This document shows, in pieces, positions 7,704-15,274 of a DNA stretch of 19,948 nucleotides. Source of the DNA: an uncultured Pseudorhodobacter sp. (GTDB lineage: Bacteria > Pseudomonadota > Alphaproteobacteria > Rhodobacterales > Rhodobacteraceae); contig CALEMZ010000336.1 of NCBI GenBank assembly GCA_937910975.1, forward strand, positions 1-19,948, written 5' to 3'. A program made the position numbers and the translations under genes. The notes under the pieces were generated by a model. The model saw only the letters and a program-made list of their open reading frames with translations. It did no database searches and was not told where the DNA came from. Each line of letters begins with the position of its first letter. Positions within the stretch are counted from its first letter, which is position 1.

Positions 7704-8626
7704 TTTGCCCCCTTGTCGCGGACCCAGCCGAGGATGCCTTTGGGGGCAAAAAGCACCAGCACCAGAAGGGCCGCACCGACGACAAACAGATGCGCAGTGG
7801 TGTAGCCGGAGGAAATATCGATCAGGTAAAACATCAAAAGCGCGCCAAGAAAGGGGCCGAGCGTGGTGCCAGCCCCGCCAAGCAGCACATAGAGCAGCGG
7901 CAGGATGGAATATTGGATCGCGGCAAAGCTGGCCCCGACATAACCAAAAAGCACGCTGTAAGCCGCCCCCGCCGCCCCCGCGTAGAGGCCGGAGATTACC
8001 AGCGCGATAAGTTTGATGCGGAAGGGGTTGTAGCCAAGCATGCGGCTGCGCTCTTCATTTTCACGCATGCCGATCATGGCGCGGCCGAGCCGGGATTTGG
8101 TGAGCGCGAGGTTGATTAGCAGGGCGACGGAAAAAAGCGCGAGTGCGGTGAGGTAGCGGGGCGTGTCGGCGGAAAGATCAATCGGGCCGATGCTGCGCGC
8201 CGCGCGGGTGATGACGAAGCCTTCGTCGCCGCGGGTGTATTGGCCGAAGTAGAGGATCGTCAGATACCCGGCCTGGGCGAACATCAGCGTGACGATCATG
8301 AAGCTGACACCCCCGGTGCGCAGCGCGAGCACGCCCGTGGCCGCGGCGATGGCCCCGCCTGCAATCAGGCCAAGCGCGAGGGCGGGGGCGGCGGAAAGCC
8401 CCCAAAGCTCTATCCCCAACCCGGTGGTGTAGAGGCCTGCGGCGAAGAACAGCGCATGGCCGAGTGAAAGCAGCCCCGTGTAGCCAAAGGCGATGTTGTA
8501 GCCCATGGCAAAGACGGCCAGCACCATGATGCGGGCGATATTGGTGTGATGATAGGGCGGCAGCAGATATTGGGCCGCAAAGAGGGCTGCGAGAACTGCG
8601 ATATGAAGGGCCAGCGCGCGGGTCAT
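7691..8626 (-). CDS. livM: Liv-type ABC importer permease (LivM)
   Basis: 311 residues, almost entirely hydrophobic, with about 8-9 predicted membrane spans. The HAAT-permease mark YNIAFGYTGLLSLGHALFF (about 43-61) is clear, as is the cytoplasmic ATPase-contact loop MIGMRENEERSRMLGYN. It forms the membrane channel with LivH. The ATG at 8626 overlaps the livH stop as ATGA. The cargo is set mainly by the binding protein, so the permease does not narrow it. Confidence 0.92.
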   Translation of the reverse strand: MTRALALHIAVLAALFAAQYLLPPYHHTNIARIMVLAVFAMGYNIAFGYTGLLSLGHALFFAAGLYTTGLGIELWGLSAAPALALGLIAGGAIAAATGVLALRTGGVSFMIVTLMFAQAGYLTILYFGQYTRGDEGFVITRAARSIGPIDLSADTPRYLTALALFSVALLINLALTKSRLGRAMIGMRENEERSRMLGYNPFRIKLIALVISGLYAGAAGAAYSVLFGYVGASFAAIQYSILPLLYVLLGGAGTTLGPFLGALLMFYLIDISSGYTTAHLFVVGAALLVLVLFAPKGILGWVRDKGAKWLP

Positions 8627-9501
8627 GGTTTGGCCCCGAACAGGCCTTGTGGGCGGAATACCAGCACCATGGCGACCAGCAATGTGGCAAGAATTTTTGC
8701 CAGCGTTGGCGAGAAGAAGACCGAGATCACACCATCAGACAGCCCGATGACAACGGCGGCCAGAAGCGTACCCCTAAGCGACCCCAGCCCGCCAATGATA
8801 ACAACGATGAAGGACAAAAGCAGCGGGTCATGCCCCATAAGGTAATGCGCTTGCTGGATCGGCACGATCAGCACGGCGGCGATGGCGGCAAGCCCTGCGC
8901 CAAGGGCAAAGACGGCGGCATAGACACGATCGACATTGATGCCAAAGGCGCGGGCGGTATCCCGGTCCAGTTGCGTGGCGCGCATGATCAGCCCCGCGCG
9001 GGTGCGCGTCATCAAAAGCCAAATCGCCAGCAAGATGACAATCGCGGCCAGCACCACGGCGATTTTATAGCCGGAATAGCCGAACCACGGGAATTGGATG
9101 CGGAGGTTGAACGGGGCCTCCACGGGTCGCGCATCGGGGCCGTAAAAGGAAAGTGCGGCCTGTTGGAAGATATAGGAAAGCCCGATGGTGGCGACGATTG
9201 TCGCCTCAGGATCATAATTCAGGCGTTTGAGGATGAGCGTATCCGAGAGCGCAGCTATGCCACCTACAATCAGCGGGCAGACCACAAGGGCAACGGCAAA
9301 ACCCACCACGGGCGGGCCGGGAACATAATGGGTGACAAACCACGCCAACACGGCACCCAGCATCAAAAACTCGCCATGCGCCACATTGACCACGCGCATC
9401 ACGCCAAACACCAAGCTTAGGCCCACGGCGGTGAGCGCAAGAACGGCGGCCATGACGGTGCCTTCCATCAGCGCAAGGAGGAGGTAGGGGCCGAAATCCA
9501 T
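8623..9501 (-). CDS. livH: Liv-type ABC importer permease (LivH)
   Basis: 292 residues with about 8 membrane spans and the LivH mark FGVMRVVNVAHGEFLMLGA (32-50), plus an ATPase-contact loop around MRATQLDRDTARAFGINVDR. The ATG at 9501 gives the typical beginning MDFGPYLLLALMEG; the frame extends to a TTG at 9555 but that extension runs through a GC hairpin and looks non-coding. No strong ribosome site is seen. The gene lies 78 bases after livK, separated by the hairpin at 9544-9564, an arrangement that usually gives more binding protein than permease. Confidence 0.92.
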   Translation of the reverse strand: MDFGPYLLLALMEGTVMAAVLALTAVGLSLVFGVMRVVNVAHGEFLMLGAVLAWFVTHYVPGPPVVGFAVALVVCPLIVGGIAALSDTLILKRLNYDPEATIVATIGLSYIFQQAALSFYGPDARPVEAPFNLRIQFPWFGYSGYKIAVVLAAIVILLAIWLLMTRTRAGLIMRATQLDRDTARAFGINVDRVYAAVFALGAGLAAIAAVLIVPIQQAHYLMGHDPLLLSFIVVIIGGLGSLRGTLLAAVVIGLSDGVISVFFSPTLAKILATLLVAMVLVFRPQGLFGAKP

Positions 9502-9543
9502 AAAGGAGAGATGCCTTTGGCGATGTGGGGGAGTTATGAGGGA

Positions 9544-9564
9544 GGGGGGCGTCAACCGCCCCCC
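9544..9564 (-). promoter_or_regulatory. Strong GC hairpin between livK and livH (mRNA-stabilising or attenuating stem-loop)
   Basis: GGGGGGCG and CGCCCCCC are perfect 8-bp arms around the 5-base loop TCAAC, placed 15 bases after the livK stop. In the minus-strand transcript the stem is followed by a C/T-rich stretch without a U-run, so it would be a poor intrinsic terminator. Stems like this downstream of periplasmic binding-protein genes are known to protect the 3' end of the message and let only part of the transcription or translation continue into the permease genes. The pairing is seen directly; the role is inference. Confidence 0.6.
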
Positions 9565-9579
9565 GACCCGATGAGCGGT

Positions 9580-10860
9580 TTAGAAGGACATTGTGGTGTA
9601 ATCCACATCGCTTTCATACATCGACTCTTCAACCGTGGTTTGGTGCACGCGCATCAGCTTGCCACCTTCCACCTTGGAGATATTTTGATGGCCAAAGACC
9701 TGATGGGTTTTGCCGTTGAAGATTTTGGCTCCTTGCGGATGCGCCTGACTTTCGGGCATCGCGGTCATGGCCTCAATCGCCTCCACCAGTTTTTGGCGGT
9801 CGGCGATGCCTTGATAGCCAGCAGCCTCCATCCCGGCTTTCAGCACGAACAACGTCTCCCAGGTGGAGAACATATGCGCGTAGGTGGCCACGTCCTTGCT
9901 GTCAGAGATTGAGGCACCGTTATCATCCACGCCAACAGCGGCGCGGTAGAAGGTTTCGTGTTCAGAGGCATCGGTCTGTTTTGCACGGCAATGGCCTTCC
10001 CAGAAATGGGTGCCTTCGAGGAATTCCAGCCCCGGCGATGCGATGTCCACTGCCTCAAGGCTGTCAATGAAGCCAAAGATTTCCGGACGGTCGCCGGTGC
10101 CATAGAACTCGCCCAGTTCCTTGACGAAGGTCAGCACCGCAGGGCCGACCATCACATGGTAGAGCACTTCGGTTTCCTTGGGGATTTGCGGCATATAGCG
10201 GGTGAAGGAGGTTTCGGTTGGCGGGATTGCGATATGCTTGATGACCTCGCCGCCCTGCGCCTCAATCGCGGCCGTAAAGTAATCGCGGTGGTCATGGCCA
10301 AAGGCATAATCGGGGAAGACCATCGTGACCTTCTTGCCAAGGTTTTGCGTGACCCATGGCGCCATGGAGGAAACCTGCGCGCGCACATCCGTGATGCCGG
10401 GCTGCAGCGTCCAGCGGTTCAGCTTGCCTGAGGCGACGTGATAGCCCTCGGAGCAAACCAGATAGGGCACCTTCAATTCGCCTGCGCGCGGGGCGGAGCC
10501 GATGACGACATGGGAAAACAGCGGGCCAAAGATCGCATCGCAACCGGCCTGAGAGGCCAGCTTTTCCACCACTTCGGCGCCGCGCTTGGGGTCAGTGCCG
10601 TCATCTTCAAAGACCACCTCAACCGGACGGCCATTGATGCCGCCTTGGTCGCTCAGCACCTTCAGCGCGGCTTGGGTCGTGCGCTCATACCAGCGCCCAT
10701 AAGCGGCCCCAATGCCGGTGCGGTGCAATTGAAACCCCAGCTTGATGGGCGCGGAGCTTTGGGCCTGCACAAATCCGGGCAGGGCCAAAGCCGTAGCACC
10801 CGCCGCCATACCTTTGAGAAGGCTGCGGCGTGAGGGGGTCATTCCGATCAGTTTCGTCAT
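9580..10860 (-). CDS. livK: Tat-exported substrate-binding protein of a Liv-type ABC importer
   Basis: 426 residues. The N-terminus has a twin-arginine signal, SRRSLLKG at 10-17, a hydrophobic stretch and a likely cut after Ala33 (VQA then QSS). The mature part begins APIKLGFQLHRTGIGAAYGR and reads as a type I periplasmic binding protein (Peripla_BP_6/LivK/AmiC fold). It captures the substrate in the periplasm for LivHMGF. The ATG at 10860 has AGAGGA about 8 bases upstream; the longer frame to 10935 would spoil the signal peptide. Tat export implies folding before export. The ligand cannot be read from the sequence; the surrounding genes point to a heterocyclic acid or amide rather than leucine. 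The symbol is used in the family sense. Confidence 0.9.
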   Translation of the reverse strand: MTKLIGMTPSRRSLLKGMAAGATALALPGFVQAQSSAPIKLGFQLHRTGIGAAYGRWYERTTQAALKVLSDQGGINGRPVEVVFEDDGTDPKRGAEVVEKLASQAGCDAIFGPLFSHVVIGSAPRAGELKVPYLVCSEGYHVASGKLNRWTLQPGITDVRAQVSSMAPWVTQNLGKKVTMVFPDYAFGHDHRDYFTAAIEAQGGEVIKHIAIPPTETSFTRYMPQIPKETEVLYHVMVGPAVLTFVKELGEFYGTGDRPEIFGFIDSLEAVDIASPGLEFLEGTHFWEGHCRAKQTDASEHETFYRAAVGVDDNGASISDSKDVATYAHMFSTWETLFVLKAGMEAAGYQGIADRQKLVEAIEAMTAMPESQAHPQGAKIFNGKTHQVFGHQNISKVEGGKLMRVHQTTVEESMYESDVDYTTMSF

Positions 10861-10923
10861 GTCACTATCCTCTGTCTGTTGTGGGCGGCCCCTGCTTTTG
10901 TTGGTGGGCCTTGGGGAAAGAAT

Positions 10924-10952
10924 GAACGTATGCAAACGATTTGTCTACGTTC
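10924..10952 (-). promoter_or_regulatory. Inverted repeat upstream of livK, possible operator
   Basis: GAACGTA and TACGTTC are perfect 7-bp arms 15 bases apart in the 102-base gap between the membrane-protein stop and livK. On the minus strand the spacer carries GTTTGCA, the same heptamer that forms half of the palindrome in front of the FAD-subunit gene (18841-18856); aligned over 16 bases the two sites agree at 10. It may be a second, weaker site for the same MarR repressor, or simply a terminator stem for the gene before it, although no T-run follows. Confidence 0.4.
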
Positions 10953-10962
10953 TTGGGGGAGC

Positions 10963-12354
10963 TTAAATACCTGTCGGCGAAGACAATAGCCAGAGGCCAA
11001 GAACGGTGTAGGCGACCATTAGCATTGTGAGTGGGAGATGTGTGCGCGCAGGCATATCGGGGGGCGAGAGGCGTAGCGCCAGAATGACGGCAAGGATATG
11101 CGCGCCAAGGATCAGCGCGAATTGCGTGTTCCAGATCAGCACCATCGCCCAGCGGTCGGTCAAAAAGCCCATGGAGATATAGAAGGGAGGCAGGCCCAGA
11201 AACGCATCGCCGCGAAAAAACGGGTCATTCAGCGCGGCCAGCATATATTGCCCGGTGGTCAGCAGCGTGGTGAGGTAATGCGCGGCGTGATAGCCCGCCG
11301 CGATGGCAAGGAATGAAAGCATCACCGGCATCAGGTTTGGCCGCGTGCGCGGGATGCCGGCCTGCCCAGCTGCCACCATTTCCGGGCCTGCCAACAGCAT
11401 GGGGCCAAGGCGCAGGGCGGCAAGAATGGTGCCTGCGGTCAACCCCCAAACGCCCAGCAGGCCAAGCGTATTAACCCCGATCACGGCTGAACGGCCTGTG
11501 AATTCCAGCGGGTTTTCCCCGATCAGCCCCATATACCAAAAAGTTCCGCTTAGCCCGTCAAACGTCAGCCCGGCCAGCGACAGGGTAACAAAGGCAACCG
11601 CGCTGGGCGAAAGCGGCGGCATCGTGAGCACCTGCGTTCCCGGCCAGCCGCATTTTAATGCGGCACGATTGCCATCCACCTCCAGCCAGAAGGGCGCGAC
11701 CTTGGACAGGAAGGTCAGGTAGGTCGTCAGGAACTCGCCTTGGTCCAGCCAGTCCTCACCCTCCAGCACGCCCAGCACAAAGATGATGGCCCAATAGATT
11801 GCGGCGGCGGCGGCGAGGGTTTGCGGATCATCCGGGGAAAGCGAGATGATATAGAACCAGAAAAACCCGAACAGGCCCAAAACCGCGGGCAAGTGGCCCA
11901 GCCGTGTAAGGCCAGCGCCCGTGCTGCGGCCCAGCAGGCGGCGCGTCAGACGAATCGGGGTCGTCCATGGGTTGACGGCCTGCCAGAGGTTGCCAAACAG
12001 CATGCAGCCCAGCGGCAAGGCGACCCAGATCACAACCCAGACCGTGAGGGTCAGCAGGTTGTGCATCGGGTCACGCGCACCAACAAAGCCGATCAGAACC
12101 AACGCCAGAAAAACGATCCATGCGGCATAGCTGGTGGCCATGACGGGCAGCAAAACGCGGCGAGTCATCAGATGGCGGGCGGTCATGGCGGGCAGCAGGC
12201 GCGGGCTGGTGGCCAACAGCCCGGTCACGGCCACCGTCCCCGCAGCACCTGCCATGTAATATCCGGTAGGCAGCGTCATGATGATGGAGGGCGGCAAGGC
12301 GCAGGCCAGCGCCGCCCCTGGTAAAAGCAGCGATATGATCGCCGCTTTCTTCAT
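10963..12354 (-). CDS. Polytopic inner-membrane protein of unknown function
   Basis: 463 residues with about 10-12 hydrophobic spans and short loops; no ATPase, HTH or known transporter signature is visible. Points of note are LPTGYYMAGAAG near the N-terminus, GNLWQAVNPWTTPIRL after the fourth span, and histidines inside later spans (GYHAAHYL, LGAHILA). From memory the pattern resembles a family often labelled fenitrothion hydrolase in actinobacteria and proteobacteria, a label resting on very little biochemistry. The ATG at 12354 shares one base with the DUF1185 stop (TGATG), so it is translationally coupled; a TTG one codon upstream is possible. The tight coupling argues that it serves the same pathway, perhaps as a second carrier or a membrane partner of the ring-reducing enzyme. 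Both are guesses. Confidence 0.8.
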   Translation of the reverse strand: MKKAAIISLLLPGAALACALPPSIIMTLPTGYYMAGAAGTVAVTGLLATSPRLLPAMTARHLMTRRVLLPVMATSYAAWIVFLALVLIGFVGARDPMHNLLTLTVWVVIWVALPLGCMLFGNLWQAVNPWTTPIRLTRRLLGRSTGAGLTRLGHLPAVLGLFGFFWFYIISLSPDDPQTLAAAAAIYWAIIFVLGVLEGEDWLDQGEFLTTYLTFLSKVAPFWLEVDGNRAALKCGWPGTQVLTMPPLSPSAVAFVTLSLAGLTFDGLSGTFWYMGLIGENPLEFTGRSAVIGVNTLGLLGVWGLTAGTILAALRLGPMLLAGPEMVAAGQAGIPRTRPNLMPVMLSFLAIAAGYHAAHYLTTLLTTGQYMLAALNDPFFRGDAFLGLPPFYISMGFLTDRWAMVLIWNTQFALILGAHILAVILALRLSPPDMPARTHLPLTMLMVAYTVLGLWLLSSPTGI

Positions 12355-12941
12355 CAACGAAGCCCGTCTTCGCCTTTCACATCGGCAAGTTCCAGCCCGG
12401 CCATGCGCGAATGCACCCGCGCGCCGCGTGTCATGGCAAGGATAAAGGCGATCTCATCATCGCGCGGCGCATCGGTGACCGAAACGGTGAAGGCATCAAA
12501 ATGGCCCCGAACATAGGCGGCGTTGATATGGCCTATTGGCACGTCCAGCATTGTACCCAAGGTTCCTACCTTCTTGGCCGAGGGCACGATGGCGCGGCTG
12601 GTGCCTAACCGCTCGCGCATCGCATATCCGCCGGGCAGATGCCAAAGCGCGCCATGCTCAAGCTCGCCACGCGCGCCGATAATGGCGCCCTTGCCGTAAC
12701 CATCAATCCCCTCACGCCCACCCATCGCGGCGATAAGGCGGTCTGTCAGCATCAGGCCAAGAGGCTTGAGGGCTTCCATCGCGGGCAGCAGGTTGGGTTC
12801 GTACCGGCCCGCGAACGGGTTCTTGACCACCGCAACAATCGCCCCCCTGCTGCGAGGCGTCAGGGCGACGGGGCCGCCTTCGTGATACGTCTCATCAAGC
12901 GTGATCTGGATTTTTCGGAGCGTGAAGTCATACAAGGGCAT
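12354..12941 (-). CDS. DUF1185 (amino acid synthesis family) protein
   Basis: 195 residues, the full length of the DUF1185/AA_synth family (PF06684), whose biochemical role is not settled. Conserved-looking blocks are GGREGIDGYGKGAIIGARGE (74-93), HGALWHLPGGYAMRERLG (96-113) and IVPSAKKVG (118-126). No signal peptide or membrane span is seen, so it should be cytoplasmic. The ATG at 12941 is chosen because MPLYDFTLRKIQ starts the family-like sequence and AAAAGGA precedes it; the start lies inside the last 14 bases of the UPF0280 gene. The family name suggests amino acid metabolism but gives no reaction. Placement between UPF0280 and the membrane protein suggests a part in the heterocycle pathway, for example an auxiliary hydrolase or isomerase step. 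Confidence 0.85.
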   Translation of the reverse strand: MPLYDFTLRKIQITLDETYHEGGPVALTPRSRGAIVAVVKNPFAGRYEPNLLPAMEALKPLGLMLTDRLIAAMGGREGIDGYGKGAIIGARGELEHGALWHLPGGYAMRERLGTSRAIVPSAKKVGTLGTMLDVPIGHINAAYVRGHFDAFTVSVTDAPRDDEIAFILAMTRGARVHSRMAGLELADVKGEDGLR

Positions 12942-13761
12942 GTTCCTTTTCAAGGCTGAGGTCGCCGAGGGTTCGGCATTGAGAATGCAGGAAAAGTGCT
13001 GCCCCGGCAATAAGGCCGGTGGCGGCAAAAGCGCGGGCCGCTGCTTCTCCGTTGGATAGGGCCTGTGCAATTTCGCCTTGGGTCAAAGGGCCAAGGGCGG
13101 TGGTGACGAGGATATCGCCAAGGTCGCTATCGGCCTGCAAGGCGCGTGCGGGCTGGCGGGTGATGGCTGGGTGGCCGGGCAGATCCACGGCATTGGCGAT
13201 CATGGTGGCGGCGGCATCGGCCATCGCGGCGGTGCGGGCCACCACTGTCACCGCATCCGCAATCCCGCGCGAAAAGCTGCGCCCCCCACGCCCCGAAGTG
13301 GCAATGCCACGAGCGGGCAGGTTATGGCGCAATACCAGCCGCGCCTGCCCCGGTGCGGCGATGGCTGTCGTCAGGCTTTGGTCGGGGGTCAGATGCACCG
13401 CAATATCCCCCCCGTTGTTGACATAGGCGCGCGCCAAGCCGGTGCCATGACACATCGCTGCCAGAATCGTATCTGCCACCGCGCCCGCAACCGCCGCCAT
13501 GGGTGTGACAAACGCGGGGCGAAACGGGGCCACGGCAGCGGCCATTCTTTGGGCTATTGGCCCCTGCAAGGGCTGCGGGACGGGGTTGCGCAACGCGTCA
13601 AGCTCTGAACAAAGCTCCGCCAGCAACCCTTCAAACCGCGCAACAGCCTGTGCATAGGCGCGGGCAACCTCTGTCCCTTCCGCCCAGATGATAAGATCAA
13701 TCGGGCCGTGGTGCAGATGCAGGCGATTGCCGGAAAGCATGGCCACCTGCGGCGCGTTCAT
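12928..13761 (-). CDS. UPF0280 family protein, ApbE-like fold (possible flavin transferase)
   Basis: 277 residues. Features recalling ApbE FMN transferases are VNNGGDIAVHL (114-124), GIATSGRGGRSFSRGIADAV (152-171) and ADAAAT (181-186). ApbE attaches FMN through a phosphoester bond to Thr or Ser of target proteins; UPF0280 is a related but biochemically poorly defined family. The ATG at 13761 overlaps the stop of the Hnr-like gene as ATGA. Because the Eubacterium barkeri 6-hydroxynicotinate reductase was reported to hold covalently bound flavin, an ApbE-like partner encoded directly behind an Hnr-like gene is suggestive of a dedicated maturation factor. No signal peptide is seen, in contrast to most exported ApbE proteins, which fits a cytoplasmic target. 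Function is inference. Confidence 0.85.
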   Translation of the reverse strand: MNAPQVAMLSGNRLHLHHGPIDLIIWAEGTEVARAYAQAVARFEGLLAELCSELDALRNPVPQPLQGPIAQRMAAAVAPFRPAFVTPMAAVAGAVADTILAAMCHGTGLARAYVNNGGDIAVHLTPDQSLTTAIAAPGQARLVLRHNLPARGIATSGRGGRSFSRGIADAVTVVARTAAMADAAATMIANAVDLPGHPAITRQPARALQADSDLGDILVTTALGPLTQGEIAQALSNGEAAARAFAATGLIAGAALFLHSQCRTLGDLSLEKEHALV

Positions 13762-15200
13762 TTCAGCGCCCCGGCTTGAGGTTGAAGCCGAGCACCCGTC
13801 GGGTACTCCCCGCCCTCGCGCATCATTTCCGCCAGCGTCTTGATAGCCCCGGCATGGCCACCCAAGGCAAGGTAGGCCGCGCGCGGCAGGGTGAATTCCA
13901 ACGGGGCGACAAGGGCGGGGGTGGGCACGTAGCCAAAGGCCCCGTCGGGCAGTTTGGTGACATCCACCATGAAGGTGATGCCCCCGCCCGGCCAGACATA
14001 GCACTCCGCCCCGCCCGAGGTGAGCCGGGTTTCGCGCGCCTGCACCGAGCGGGTAAGCCGCACCGGGTTTTGCGTCACCCCTGAGCGCAAGCTGCCGCCC
14101 GCGCCGCCCATGAAAAGCACGGTACACAGCGACGGCTCGCAGTTCTCATCGATCAGTTTGACCGAGGGGAGTAGGGCTTCAGGGATGGGCTTTGGCTGTG
14201 GCACCAGTGCCGCGCCCAGTTCAAAATAGGCAAATTCCTCGCCCGTGGTAGAGACCATCAACAGGCGCAGCCCGGCCCGCGCGCCTTTCTTGGGGTTCCA
14301 GGGCCCGAGGATTTGCAGTGGGTCGCTGATGCTGGTGCCACCCCAGCCCAGCCCCGGCTCGGAAACCCGGAAATAACGACCTGGGGTGGAGCGGCGGCCG
14401 AGGATCTTGATGCCGGTATCTTCCCAGCCCAGCACCTTGCCGGCCTGATGTTCCGAAACAACGCCGGTAATATGGTCATCGACCACCACCACCTCATCCA
14501 CCAGCCCGTGCCATTGGTCGGCAAACATCCCGATGGTGGCAGAGCCGCAGCCGACCCGCATCCGGTTTTCCGGGCGACCATCGACAATCGGCGCGCGCCC
14601 GGCCTGCGCGACAATGGTGCTGCCTTGGTCAATCGTCAGCTCCACCGCCTCGCGATTGCACAGCGCCAGAAGGGCGGCACAGGTGGCGCGGCCTTCGGCT
14701 TTTTCGCCGCCTGTCAGGTGATGTACGCCACCCAAAGACAACATCTGGCTGCCATATTCGGCAGTGGTAACATGGCCAATCGCCTCACCTTCGGCGCGAA
14801 CGGTTGCCCCCTCGGGGCCGAGGAAGCGGTCGGTGTCAATCTTCACTTTCACGCCGCAATAGGAAAAAATCGCCTCGGTCACGACGGTGACCATATCGGC
14901 ACCGTCAACCACCGACGCGATGATGAAGGGGGCGGGTTTGTAATCGGGATAGGTGGTGCCGGAGCCGATGCCGGTTATGAGGGTATCGGCGGGAAAGGCA
15001 TCACCTTCCCAATTGCGGTTGGCAAAGGGCACGACCCGGCCACCGCCCTGGAGGGTTTTTGACAGCAAGACCACCGGATCGGTGCGAATGATCCGGCCCG
15101 CCTCATTGGCATAGCGATCACAGGCGCCGGTTTGACCGGGGGCGATGTAGCACATCACCGGGCAAGCGTCGCAGCGAATTTTCTCGGGCGATTGGGTCAT
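13758..15200 (-). CDS. 6-hydroxynicotinate reductase family protein (Fe-S/flavin ring reductase)
   Basis: 480 residues. The N-terminus carries a CX2CX3CX9C set (Cys10, 13, 17, 27) suited to a [4Fe-4S] cluster; further cysteines are at 115, 174, 181, 218, 354, 359 and 400. Conserved-looking blocks are RVGCGSATIGMF (215-226) and CTVLFMGGAGGSLRSGVTQNP (359-379). The whole protein matches, from memory, proteins annotated as 6-hydroxynicotinate reductase, which in Eubacterium barkeri reduces 6-hydroxynicotinate to 1,4,5,6-tetrahydro-6-oxonicotinate with electrons from ferredoxin. SGVT at 373-376 resembles an ApbE flavinylation motif. The ATG at 15200 overlaps the stop of the 25-codon ORF before it; the frame extends to 15290 but would run through the preceding gene. 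No ferredoxin gene is in the window. The true substrate may be another hydroxylated N-heterocycle. Confidence 0.85.
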   Translation of the reverse strand: MTQSPEKIRCDACPVMCYIAPGQTGACDRYANEAGRIIRTDPVVLLSKTLQGGGRVVPFANRNWEGDAFPADTLITGIGSGTTYPDYKPAPFIIASVVDGADMVTVVTEAIFSYCGVKVKIDTDRFLGPEGATVRAEGEAIGHVTTAEYGSQMLSLGGVHHLTGGEKAEGRATCAALLALCNREAVELTIDQGSTIVAQAGRAPIVDGRPENRMRVGCGSATIGMFADQWHGLVDEVVVVDDHITGVVSEHQAGKVLGWEDTGIKILGRRSTPGRYFRVSEPGLGWGGTSISDPLQILGPWNPKKGARAGLRLLMVSTTGEEFAYFELGAALVPQPKPIPEALLPSVKLIDENCEPSLCTVLFMGGAGGSLRSGVTQNPVRLTRSVQARETRLTSGGAECYVWPGGGITFMVDVTKLPDGAFGYVPTPALVAPLEFTLPRAAYLALGGHAGAIKTLAEMMREGGEYPTGARLQPQAGALK

Positions 15201-15274
15201 GATACGCGGCCCGCCCGGAGTGTGGCATCTGCAAGATCGGGTGTTTTTGCAAGGATGAATCCGGGGGCGTTCAT
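15197..15274 (-). CDS. Small ORF (25 codons) coupled at both ends to its neighbours
   Basis: The ATG at 15274 overlaps the stop of the molybdenum-enzyme gene (AATGA) and the TGA at 15197-15199 overlaps the ATG of the Hnr-like gene (ATGA). GAGGG lies about 7-8 bases upstream of its ATG, a usable ribosome site, whereas the Hnr-like gene has only a weak one. The product begins MNAPGFILAK and ends TLRAGRVS; I recognise no family. It could be a real microprotein, a coupling cistron that hands ribosomes to the reductase gene, or the remnant of a longer gene. Preceding it, seven A bases end the upstream gene in the phase A AAA AAA, so a -1 slip would also fuse this peptide to the upstream protein. 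Exact nesting of both ends is seen; expression is unproven. Confidence 0.45.
   Translation of the reverse strand: MNAPGFILAKTPDLADATLRAGRVS

Noticed and set aside
12942..14127. Extension of the UPF0280 frame upstream to 14127
   Set aside because: The extra 122 residues overlap the Hnr-like gene and are of low-complexity shadow type; the ATG at 13761 with its ATGA overlap is the natural start.
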